8,108 bases of DNA from an uncultured Acidobacteriota bacterium (GTDB taxonomy: Bacteria; Acidobacteriota; Blastocatellia; Pyrinomonadales; Pyrinomonadaceae), in contig CAMLKY010000068.1 in assembly GCA_946480545.1 (NCBI GenBank), positions 1 to 8,108 on the forward strand, given 5' to 3'. Below the pieces are notes generated by a model that saw nothing but the letters and a program-made list of their open reading frames with translations, was not told the origin of the DNA and made no database searches. This document shows, piece after piece, positions 1 through 6,177 of the stretch. The position numbers and the translations under genes are program-made. How positions within the stretch are numbered: the stretch's first letter is position 1; each line of letters begins with the position of its first letter.

Positions 1-1
1 G

Positions 2-1276
2 GATTTTGCGATGGCTTACTGGGGCGAGGCGATGACATTCGATCATCCGATCTGGGGTGAACACGACCACTCTGGTGGCGCAAATGTTCTTTCGCGTCTT
101 GGAGCGACCGAGACCGAGCGGCGGGCCAAGGCCCCGACCGAGCGGGAGAAGATGTATCTGGCAGCAGTGGAGATCCTGTTCGGCACGAGCGACCGGCGGC
201 CGGCGGCATACTCGGATGCCATGCTGGAGCTCACCAGACGGTTTCCTGACGACCTTGAAGCCCAGGCATTTTATTCGCTGTCGGTGCTTGGGCTGACGGG
301 AACCACGCGGAATACGGAAAACTACATGCGTGCTGCGGCAATAGCCGAGGCTATCTACGAGAAGAATCCACGGCACCCGGGCGCACTTCATTACCTGATC
401 CATTCGTATGACGATCCGGTCCACGCTCCGCTCGGTCTTCGTGCCGCTCGGCTTTACGGCACCGTCGCCCGCAGCGCGTCGCATGCGCAGCACATGCCTT
501 CGCATATCTTCTTTGCACTTGGAATGTGGGAAGACTCGATCGCGGCGAATACTGCGTCGATGAAAACAGCACGCGACGAAGGTGCGGGTGGATATCATCC
601 GCTCCACTGGCTGCAGCATTCGTACCTTCAGATCGGACGTGACGACGAGGCGGCGAAGCTGCTAGCCATCGTCGAGGAGGATTCGAAAACGAGTTCGTCG
701 GCGCCAACGCGAATCCATCTAGCGATGTGCCGCGCCACCATGCTGGTTGAGACCAGGGGGAAGGGCCCGGCGTCGATGATGACACCCGTGGAAGCTTCGG
801 CCGTGCGGTCCATCGCCGCTTTTACGAACCACGACTTGGCGATAGGCCTCGAGCACGTTCGCCGCAATGAGCTGGCTGAGGCGAAACGAACTCTCGAGAC
901 ACTGCGTGCCCGGCACACGGCGGCAAAAGCAATGAAGCCGGCGGGCGACAACATCGCCAGTCGTTACACGACACTCGCGCAGACCGACCTAAATGCGGGA
1001 AGTGTCATGGAAAGCCTTCTTGAGGCCGCTATACAATTTGCCGCGGGCGAGCGGGACGAGGCTCTTCGCAAGATGAAGCTCGCCGCCGAAGCCGAGGACA
1101 GGCTCGTATTTGAATACGGCCCGCCGGCTATCGTTAAGCCGGCATGGGAACTTACCGGTGAGCTGCTTCTCGCCGCGGGAAAAAAGACGGAAGCCATCGA
1201 CGCATTTCAAAACGTACTCAAACGCTACCCTAACCGGCGGCTTTCGAACGAGGGACTCAAAGCCGCGATGAAGTAA
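2..1276 (+). CDS. TPR-repeat protein, 3' portion (start outside window)
   Basis: The frame is open from the first full codon (nt 2) and encodes Asp-Phe-Ala before the first Met at nt 11. In this family that Met is internal: the AMAYWGEAMT block normally follows a signal peptide and a first TPR, so the 5' end lies outside the window. Numbering from the Met at nt 11, visible landmarks are MAYWGEAMTFDHPIWGEHD (1-19), a His-rich centre with HPGALHYLIHSYDDP (122-136) and HAQHMPSHIFFALGMWEDSI (158-177), and a closing TPR helix pair near 383-412. The His-rich centre is typical of a family of predicted exported TPR proteins known from several soil phyla, including Acidobacteriota. No catalytic function is established for it; a scaffold or binding role is inferred from the TPR fold. 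The methyltransferase remnant follows after 80 nt on the same strand, so co-transcription is possible but not shown. Membership of the family is secure, the function is not. Confidence 0.85.
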   Translation, partial: DFAMAYWGEAMTFDHPIWGEHDHSGGANVLSRLGATETERRAKAPTEREKMYLAAVEILFGTSDRRPAAYSDAMLELTRRFPDDLEAQAFYSLSVLGLTGTTRNTENYMRAAAIAEAIYEKNPRHPGALHYLIHSYDDPVHAPLGLRAARLYGTVARSASHAQHMPSHIFFALGMWEDSIAANTASMKTARDEGAGGYHPLHWLQHSYLQIGRDDEAAKLLAIVEEDSKTSSSAPTRIHLAMCRATMLVETRGKGPASMMTPVEASAVRSIAAFTNHDLAIGLEHVRRNELAEAKRTLETLRARHTAAKAMKPAGDNIASRYTTLAQTDLNAGSVMESLLEAAIQFAAGERDEALRKMKLAAEAEDRLVFEYGPPAIVKPAWELTGELLLAAGKKTEAIDAFQNVLKRYPNRRLSNEGLKAAMK

Positions 1277-1342
1277 GACTTCTAACGTCGAGTTGCGCTC
1301 GGCACCGATACAATTCGCTGACAAACTACGCGTGTTTATCCC

Positions 1343-1347
1343 GGAGG
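1343..1347 (+). promoter_or_regulatory. Shine-Dalgarno site of the methyltransferase gene
   Basis: GGAGG lies 9 nt before the ATG at 1357. It is one of only two strong Shine-Dalgarno sequences in the window and fixes the start of the methyltransferase reading frame. Its survival suggests that the decay of the gene downstream is recent. Confidence 0.75.
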
Positions 1348-1356
1348 CATTTACCT

Positions 1357-2384
1357 ATGACTGCAACAAATACTGCTTCGGCCCTTTCACCTGCCCGGAT
1401 CATGGAAGTCGGAATGGGATTCTGGCCGTCCAGAGTCTTGTTGGCGGCCATTAAGCTCGGCGTATTCACAGAGCTTGGAAGCGGTTCCAGCACCGGCACC
1501 GAGCTCCGAGACGCTCTCGGGCTTCACGAGCGGTCTACGCCCGATTTCTTTGACACCCTGGTGGCGCTTCGCTTTCTCGATCGGGAAGGAAACGGCGAGA
1601 ATGCCAGATACTCGAACACCCCTGAAACAAAAACATTCCTCGATCGGAACAGTCCGGCATTCATGGGCGGCTTCCTCGAGATGGCACACGACCGTCTATA
1701 TCCGTTCTGGGGAAACCTGGTCGACGGGCTCCGAAGCGGACTCGCGCAAAACGAAACAAAGGACGGCGGAAAGGGAATGTTCGAAGAGCTGTACAGCGAG
1801 CCGGCGCGGCTCGAACAGTTCATGGATGCCATGGCGGGGATCTCGGCCGGAAACTTCCGGGCGTTCGCGGAAAAATTCGATTTCTCAAACTACAAGACGA
1901 TGACCGACGTTGGCGGAGCTCTATGCTCGTCGCGAAACATCATCCGCATATGGCGGTTCGGACCACCGATCTGCCCGCCGCGACCGAGATCGCCACGCGT
2001 AAGGTCGCCGAAGCGGGATTGTCCGAACGCGTTAAAGCCGAGCCGATCGATTTTTTCGCCGACGCGATCCCGCCGGCCGATGTCGTGACGATGGGCATGA
2101 TCCTGCACGACTGGAATCTCGAGAAGAAGATGATGTTGATCCGTAAAGCTTACGATGCGTTGCCAAAGGGCGGTGCGTTCGTGGCCATCGAGAACATTAT
2201 CGATGACGAGCGGCGCGAAAATGCATTCGGGCTGATGATGTCATTGAACATGCTCATCGAGTTCGGAGATGCATTTGATTTCACCGGTGCAGACTTCGAC
2301 GGGTGGTGCCGCGAGGTCGGATTCGAGCGGACCGAAGTGATCCATCTTGCTGGACCCGCGAGTGCGGCTGTCGCATACAAGTAA
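1357..2384 (+). pseudogene. SAM-dependent O-methyltransferase, frameshifted
   Basis: Two overlapping frames make one methyltransferase of the acetylserotonin/caffeate O-methyltransferase type (PF00891 with an N-terminal dimerisation domain). The first frame (from 1357) gives the winged-helix dimerisation domain and reaches the SAM motif as DVGGA (residues 184-188, ending at nt 1920). It then runs out of register to a stop at 2088. The second frame resumes at 1923 with MLVAKHHPHM, then TTDLP, the acidic DFFADAIPP stretch, and MGMILHDW with the His that acts as general base in plant homologues. It ends at 2384. Aligned with the remembered family pattern GG-G/A-x-G-x(3)-, about five residues (15 nt) are expected between GGA and MLVA, but only 2 nt are present: a net loss of 13 nt that removes the second half of the glycine-rich SAM loop. 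Restored length would be about 346 aa, normal for the family. The substrate cannot be deduced. An assembly error is possible but unlikely for a loss of this size. Confidence 0.85.
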
Positions 2385-2394
2385 TTTCCGTTCT

Positions 2395-2463
2395 CTTCAG
2401 TAGTGAGAAAGTGGATAGTCTCAATCAAAACTATCCACTTATCACTTCAACCATCCACTGAAG
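2395..2463. repeat. Compound inverted repeat after the methyltransferase
   Basis: This element begins 10 nt after the methyltransferase stop. The core is a perfect 10-bp stem, AAGTGGATAG (2409-2418) with CTATCCACTT (2431-2440), around a 12-nt loop. It extends through a small internal loop by GTGA (2403-2406) with TCAC (2442-2445). An outer 7-bp pair, CTTCAGT (2395-2401) with ACTGAAG (2457-2463), closes the whole element, leaving 2446-2456 as a single-stranded flank. The right half reads as near-7-nt units: CTATCCA, CTTATCA, CTTCAAC, CCATCCA. No T-tract follows on either strand, so it is not a standard intrinsic terminator, though it may protect or end an mRNA. It may be a dispersed REP-like element; one window cannot show copy number. 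The rest of the 2385-2562 spacer shows nothing recognisable. Confidence 0.7.
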
Positions 2464-2562
2464 ATTGCTCATCGAGGCTCAGCGGATTCGGATAGCCGGC
2501 GTTCATTCCTGTTCGACCTGTCGAACATACGTAGGTGCGGGTGGACCTCGCAGTACACAGAC

Positions 2563-3306
2563 ATGGACAAGACAGAGATCCTGGATAGAATTTCGCGCGG
2601 CCGAACCGATCTTGTGTTCGAGCTGCAGAAGCTTCCGGATTGGAAGGACATACTTCACGAGGGTCACATCAAACCGCTTCAATGGTTCGTTTATTACAAC
2701 GACACAACTGCGCTCAAAGCCGTTATGAACGCGGGCGGAGACATGAGCAGCATCGATCTGGATCGTGAGCTTGGTCATGCTTCGTTCTTTGGTCACTGGA
2801 AGGTCGTGGATTTTCTGATCGCAAACGGCGCCGACGTAAACTGGTCGGTGCCTGAGACCGGTGAGACGCCCCTTCACAGCGCATTGTGCAAAGCAGGCCG
2901 CCCGTATTTTCTCTACGTCCTGAAGCTGCTCATCGAAAACGGCGCGGACGTAAATGCGAAAACCATCCCCGGCGGTGAGAGCGGAGCGTTCATGCGCGAC
3001 GTGCGAACTAAAGGCGAGACGCCGCTTCATCGCGCGGCGGCATACGGCGATGAAGAGATGATCCGGTATCTGCTGGAGAACGGAGCGGACAAGCAGGCAC
3101 GCGATGCCAATGGTAACTCTCCGATCTCATGGGCAAGCGAACATCTCAGACCCGGCTCGATACTTCATCTGCTCTCGTTCGAAGGCCAGTTCGTTGGCGA
3201 GAATTCGCGTACGATGATCACCAGCGATCACGGGTGCGGCTGGGGCAACGGCATGGAAAGAAAGTTCCTTGGCGACTATCTGCCGGAAAGTGGACAGTCG
3301 GAATGA
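2563..3306 (+). CDS. Ankyrin-repeat protein
   Basis: This 247-aa protein is built of ankyrin repeats, which bind other proteins. After a short N-terminal helix (1-30) come a degenerate repeat near 36-65, a repeat near 66-98 ending in IANGADVN, one near 101-134 with GETPLHSAL and IENGADVN, one near 151-183 with GETPLHRAA and LENGAD, and a final half repeat with NGNSPISWA near 184-205. A 15-residue insertion containing GAFMRDVRTK separates the third and fourth repeats; it is characteristic of a conserved subfamily of stand-alone bacterial ankyrin proteins, as is the motif ASEHLRPGSIL. There is no signal peptide or membrane segment, so it is probably cytoplasmic. The partner is unknown. The ATG at 2563 has only a weak, distant GGTGG upstream but gives the expected family start. 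The tail from about 206 to 247 does not resemble an ankyrin repeat. Confidence 0.88.
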   Translation: MDKTEILDRISRGRTDLVFELQKLPDWKDILHEGHIKPLQWFVYYNDTTALKAVMNAGGDMSSIDLDRELGHASFFGHWKVVDFLIANGADVNWSVPETGETPLHSALCKAGRPYFLYVLKLLIENGADVNAKTIPGGESGAFMRDVRTKGETPLHRAAAYGDEEMIRYLLENGADKQARDANGNSPISWASEHLRPGSILHLLSFEGQFVGENSRTMITSDHGCGWGNGMERKFLGDYLPESGQSE

Positions 3307-3373
3307 GAAAAGACGCACCGGCTTTCGATATTCCCCGATTCTTATCTCCGCCGCGGTCGCCTTCCAACAAACC

Positions 3374-4681
3374 ATGACATCCGAGAAGCTCAAAGAACGG
3401 ATCTACTCGATCGATCTTCTCCGGGGCATCGTGATGATGTTGATGCTCCTCGATCACACGCGCGACTTCGTACATCACGGGGCCCTGCTTTCGGACCCAA
3501 CGGATCCGATGACGACCACCGTGCCGCTGTTCTTTACACGCTGGATCACACACTTCTGCGCGCCGGCGTTCGTCTTTCTCTCGGGCTTGTCGATCTACCT
3601 GCAGCGAATGAACGGGAAAAGCAAAGGCGAGCTGGCCCGGTTCCTGTTCACGCGCGGGCTGTGGCTCGTTTTCCTGGAGTTCACTGTCGTTCGTCTCGGT
3701 ATAGTCTTCAACTTCGACTACTCGTTTGCGGGGCTGATGCAGGTGATCTGGGTCATCGGTGTTTCGATGATCGCGATGGCGGCTATGGTCTGGCTACCGG
3801 TGGCTGCCGTCGGAGCGATCGGTGTCGCGATGATATTCCTGCATAACCTGCTGGATCGTTTCCAGGTCCCGCCAAACATCGCGTTCGGCGGAACGCCGCC
3901 CGCCGACCTCTCACAAAAGCTCTGGATGATACTCCATCAACCTGGGGTATTGTCGATCACCGACGACTCTTCGGCGTTCATCGCATACCCGCTAATTCCA
4001 TGGATCGGAGTTATGGCCGCCGGCTATGCACTCGGGACGATCTATGGATGGGATCCCGAGCGGCGCCGGAAATGGCTTCTCGGTTTTGGCCTCGCAGCCA
4101 CAGTCCTGTTCATCGGCCTCCGCTATACAAATCTCTACGGCGATACTTCGCCGTGGAGAACCCGAGACGCTTTTATCGAAAGGGTCGCGGAAGTTCGCGC
4201 ATCCGGCGAGATCTCTCAGGAAGAGCTCGCGAAATTGCCGGCCGAGCCTCGGACGGCGGAACCTGCTTTCACTGTGCTGAGTTTCCTGAACACTCAGAAA
4301 TATCCGCCGTCGCTGCTTTTTCTATTGATGACCCTAGGACCGGCGCTGCTTGTACTGGCGATCACTGATCGCATCGATGCCCGCGCCGTCTGGCAGCGGA
4401 TCGCGATCACGTTTGGACGCGTACCGATGTTCTATTATCTGCTCCAGTTTCCAGTTGCTCACGCCATAGGGGTCGCGCTCGGGTTGGCAGCCGGAAAGGA
4501 TATAGGTTACCTGTTCAGGAACTTTCCCGAGAATTCCACCGCCGCACCGCCGGATCACGGATTCTCGCTCGGCGTGACATATCTCGCGTGGATCGTCGGC
4601 CTGGCGATCCTCTACCCGTTATGCGCCTGGTATGCGGATTATAAGCGGCGGAAGAAGAGCTGGCTGTTAAGTTACTTGTAG
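3374..4681 (+). CDS. DUF1624 / HGSNAT-type membrane acyltransferase
   Basis: This 435-aa polytopic membrane protein belongs to the DUF1624 family (catalytic domain related to heparan-alpha-glucosaminide N-acetyltransferase, PF07786). Those enzymes move acyl groups from CoA across the membrane onto a sugar; the bacterial substrate is unknown. The signature is at the N-terminus: RIYSIDLLRGIVMMLMLLDHTRDF in two overlapping parts (residues 9-32), whose Asp-His pair (27-28) matches the region of the catalytic His in HGSNAT, then FFTRWITHFCAPAFVFLSG (53-71). Roughly ten hydrophobic segments follow, including 93-113, 122-158, 205-223, 235-249, 312-330, 353-373 and 398-420, and a basic C-terminus. 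A hydrophilic stretch at about 262-298 looks like an insertion in a loop. The ATG at 3374 is chosen because the signature begins directly after it; the open frame extends back to 3269 but would overlap the ankyrin gene and add a non-homologous leader. No clear Shine-Dalgarno site is visible. Confidence 0.85.
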   Translation: MTSEKLKERIYSIDLLRGIVMMLMLLDHTRDFVHHGALLSDPTDPMTTTVPLFFTRWITHFCAPAFVFLSGLSIYLQRMNGKSKGELARFLFTRGLWLVFLEFTVVRLGIVFNFDYSFAGLMQVIWVIGVSMIAMAAMVWLPVAAVGAIGVAMIFLHNLLDRFQVPPNIAFGGTPPADLSQKLWMILHQPGVLSITDDSSAFIAYPLIPWIGVMAAGYALGTIYGWDPERRRKWLLGFGLAATVLFIGLRYTNLYGDTSPWRTRDAFIERVAEVRASGEISQEELAKLPAEPRTAEPAFTVLSFLNTQKYPPSLLFLLMTLGPALLVLAITDRIDARAVWQRIAITFGRVPMFYYLLQFPVAHAIGVALGLAAGKDIGYLFRNFPENSTAAPPDHGFSLGVTYLAWIVGLAILYPLCAWYADYKRRKKSWLLSYL

Positions 4682-4719
4682 TGGTTGGCGACTCTCACGA
4701 TCCGGTGTGAAGTTAGAGG

Positions 4720-5460
4720 CTAGGCCATCTCAGCTTCGTCGATATCAAAGTTGGCGTAGACCTTCTGAACGTCGTCATTGTCCTCAAGTGCGTCGTAAAG
4801 CTTCATCATGGTCTTCGCGTCCGCACCCGCGAGTTCGATGTAATTCTGCGGGATCATTGAAACCTCGGCGACCTGCGGCTCGACACCCGCTTTCTTGATC
4901 GCTTCGTTCACGGAGTCGAAACTGTCCGGCGATGTAAAGATCTCAAAGACATCTCCTTCGTCCTGCATATCGTCGGCCCCGGCCTCGATGGCGATCTCAA
5001 AAAGCTCGTCTTCACTTTTCGCGGCCTTATCGACGACGATGTAGCCCTTCTTGTCGAACATCCACGCCACGGATCCTGATTCGCCGAGGTTCCCGCCATT
5101 CTTTGAAAAGATGTGCCGCAGCTCGGCGACAGTGCGGTTGCGGTTGTCGGTCATCGTCTCGACCATCACGGCTACTCCGTTCGGGCCGTATCCCTCGTAC
5201 GTGATCTCGTCATACGCGACGCCATCCAGCTCACCCGTGCCGCGCTTGATCGCACGGTCGATGGTGTCGTTCGGCATGTTCTGCGCCTTCGCGTCGTTTA
5301 CTGCCTTGCGAAGCCGGGCATTCGAGTCAACATCACCGCTGCCTCCGGTCCGAGCGGCGACGGTGATCTCCTTGATCAACTTTGTGAAGATCTTGCCTCG
5401 CTTAGCGTCGAGCGCACCTTTCTTGTGCTTGATTGTGTGCCACTTGGAGTGTCCTGACAT
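4720..5460 (-). CDS. yebC: YebC/TACO1-family translation or transcription factor
   Basis: This 246-aa protein is a full-length YebC family member. It starts with the diagnostic [15 protein letters not shown] (1-15) and carries [19 protein letters not shown] (47-65), [14 protein letters not shown] (88-101), [15 protein letters not shown] (121-135) and a very acidic C-terminus. Family members have been described both as DNA-binding regulators (PmpR) and, for mitochondrial TACO1 and bacterial YebC, as translation factors that help ribosomes through difficult stretches such as polyproline. The second role is the better supported general one. In many bacteria the gene sits next to ruvC, which is not present here. 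It converges with the acyltransferase gene, with 38 nt between the stops. The start is fixed by homology. AGAGG touches the ATG directly, and the better spaced AGGAAC belongs to the repeat that forms the leader, which is unusual. Confidence 0.97.
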   Translation of the reverse strand: MSGHSKWHTIKHKKGALDAKRGKIFTKLIKEITVAARTGGSGDVDSNARLRKAVNDAKAQNMPNDTIDRAIKRGTGELDGVAYDEITYEGYGPNGVAVMVETMTDNRNRTVAELRHIFSKNGGNLGESGSVAWMFDKKGYIVVDKAAKSEDELFEIAIEAGADDMQDEGDVFEIFTSPDSFDSVNEAIKKAGVEPQVAEVSMIPQNYIELAGADAKTMMKLYDALEDNDDVQKVYANFDIDEAEMA

Positions 5461-5463
5461 CCT

Positions 5464-5582
5464 CTAGTTCCTGGTTCCTTGTTCTAGTTTCAAGTTTTTG
5501 TCGTCGCTTCGATCCGTTCTCCGATCCGGTCTCGTCTACCCGCCTGATTGATAGAAACCTGGAACACGAAACTCGGAACTAA
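5464..5582. repeat. Heptamer-built inverted repeat in the yebC leader
   Basis: The left arm (5464-5498) is a run of 7-nt units of the form NNGTTYY: TAGTTCC at 5465, TGGTTCC at 5472, TTGTTCT at 5479, TAGTTTC at 5485 and AAGTTTT at 5492. The right arm is the same motif inverted: GAAACCT at 5554, GGAACAC at 5561, GAAACTC at 5568, GGAACTA at 5575. Aligned over 29 nt (5464-5492 against the complement of 5554-5582), about 20 positions match, giving a long imperfect hairpin with a central region of about 60 nt that has no obvious structure of its own. The element ends only 3 nt from the yebC start codon. Similar degenerate short-unit repeats occur between genes in various bacteria, for example the heptameric STRR repeats of cyanobacteria; no relationship is claimed. 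Confidence 0.75.
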
Positions 5583-5584
5583 CG

Positions 5585-5614
5585 AATATAGCACGCGGTA
5601 TTTTGAGCGGACAA
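5585..5614 (-). promoter_or_regulatory. Candidate sigma70-type promoter of yebC
   Basis: On the - strand, TTGTCC (5609-5614) and TATATT (5585-5590) are separated by 18 nt. They match the -35 and -10 consensus at 4 and 5 of 6 positions. Transcription would begin near 5578, inside the right arm of the inverted repeat, giving a leader of about 118 nt that holds nearly the whole hairpin. The call is by pattern only. Confidence 0.45.
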
Positions 5615-5680
5615 ACGGTAAGGATTCATACAGATTTGCTGTCGTTTTCTGAGCAAACTGATCCATGAACCATTTAATAC

Positions 5681-5687
5681 AAGGAGG
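5681..5687 (+). promoter_or_regulatory. Shine-Dalgarno site of the small membrane protein
   Basis: AAGGAGG is a perfect Shine-Dalgarno sequence 6 nt before the ATG at 5694. It is the main evidence that the short frame downstream is a real gene. Upstream, TTTGCT (5635-5640) and AGCAAA (5652-5657) form a small inverted repeat of unknown role. Confidence 0.8.
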
Positions 5688-5693
5688 GGTCAG

Positions 5694-5954
5694 ATGAGCC
5701 GAAAATTTTCGACGCTTGTTGTCTTCACGATGGTCGTAATCGCGATCGGTCTTTGCATCGGTCAGACGATCGAGCTGCAGGGGATGTTAGGAACCAGGTT
5801 AACGGCGGCACTGCTCGGCGTTCAAGCTCTGGTCATATTGGGAATCGCCGGACTCGGCTTCCGGCTGCTAAGCCTACCCGCTACTCGACATTCGTATAAA
5901 GCCGACGGAGCTGTCCGGCCGTTACGCCGGTTAATCGCAGCAGTTTGGTCCTAG
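5694..5954 (+). CDS. Small two-helix membrane protein, unrecognised
   Basis: This 86-aa protein matches no family I recognise. Two hydrophobic segments are visible, about residues 7-25 (rich in Val and Ile) and 36-58 (Ala, Leu, Gly), joined by a short loop with GQTIELQG. A basic tail follows with four Arg and one Lys after residue 63. It is therefore predicted to be a small inner-membrane protein with both ends probably cytoplasmic. A perfect Shine-Dalgarno site supports translation. The last 24 codons lie within the complement of the 3' end of the DUF167 gene, an overlap of 74 nt. That tail may be an extension produced by loss of an earlier stop. The gene is divergent from yebC, and their upstream regions share the 5461-5693 spacer. 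No function can be assigned. Confidence 0.65.
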   Translation: MSRKFSTLVVFTMVVIAIGLCIGQTIELQGMLGTRLTAALLGVQALVILGIAGLGFRLLSLPATRHSYKADGAVRPLRRLIAAVWS

Positions 5955-6165
5955 AAGTTTCGCCGGCGACGATCTCGATCCGCGACTTCGATAATTTCAA
6001 CTCCTTCGAGAACAGCTTGATCAGCTCTGCATTCGCGGCTCCGTCAACCGGGGGCGCGGTCAACCTTACTTTTATCGCGCCGTCATGTTCGCCCAAGATC
6101 TCAGAACGCGAGCTGCGCGGCGTTACGCGAACGGTGATAGTTAGTGCGCCTTCCGCTTCGTTCAT
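5881..6165 (-). CDS. yggU: DUF167 (YggU) family protein
   Basis: This 94-aa protein is a complete DUF167/YggU member, a small alpha-beta fold protein whose molecular role is unknown. The family motifs are all present: TITVRVTPRSSRSE (9-22), IKVRLTAPPVDGAANAELIK (31-50) and SRIEIVAGETSRTKLLRL (61-78). It is the last gene of a - strand operon after yggS and yggT, starting 12 nt after the yggT stop, an arrangement seen widely in bacteria. Its own Shine-Dalgarno sequence is poor (AGAAG touching the ATG), so translational coupling with yggT is likely. Its 3' end overlaps the opposite-strand small membrane gene. Confidence 0.93.
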   Translation of the reverse strand: MNEAEGALTITVRVTPRSSRSEILGEHDGAIKVRLTAPPVDGAANAELIKLFSKELKLSKSRIEIVAGETSRTKLLRLTGVTAGQLRRLYTNVE

Positions 6166-6177
6166 CTTCTGGTCTCA

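Noticed and set aside
2503..3030. Long open frame of 175 codons on the - strand opposite the ankyrin gene
   Set aside because: It is the complement of clear ankyrin coding sequence, shows no recognisable protein features and has no supporting ribosome site.
3269..3373. Upstream start of the HGSNAT-type protein at 3269
   Set aside because: It overlaps the end of the ankyrin gene and adds 35 residues without family similarity; the conserved N-terminal motif begins just after the ATG at 3374.
4682..4719. Bidirectional terminator between the acyltransferase gene and yebC
   Set aside because: Only a 4-bp pairing (TCAC with GTGA) is present, with no T-tract on either strand.
5051..5467. Open frames of 114-138 codons on the + strand across yebC
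   Set aside because: They are complements of a strongly conserved gene and show no family motif.
5603..5680. Promoter for the small membrane protein gene
   Set aside because: TTGAGC at 5603 has no acceptable -10 at 16-18 nt, and TTTAAT at 5673 would start transcription within the Shine-Dalgarno site.
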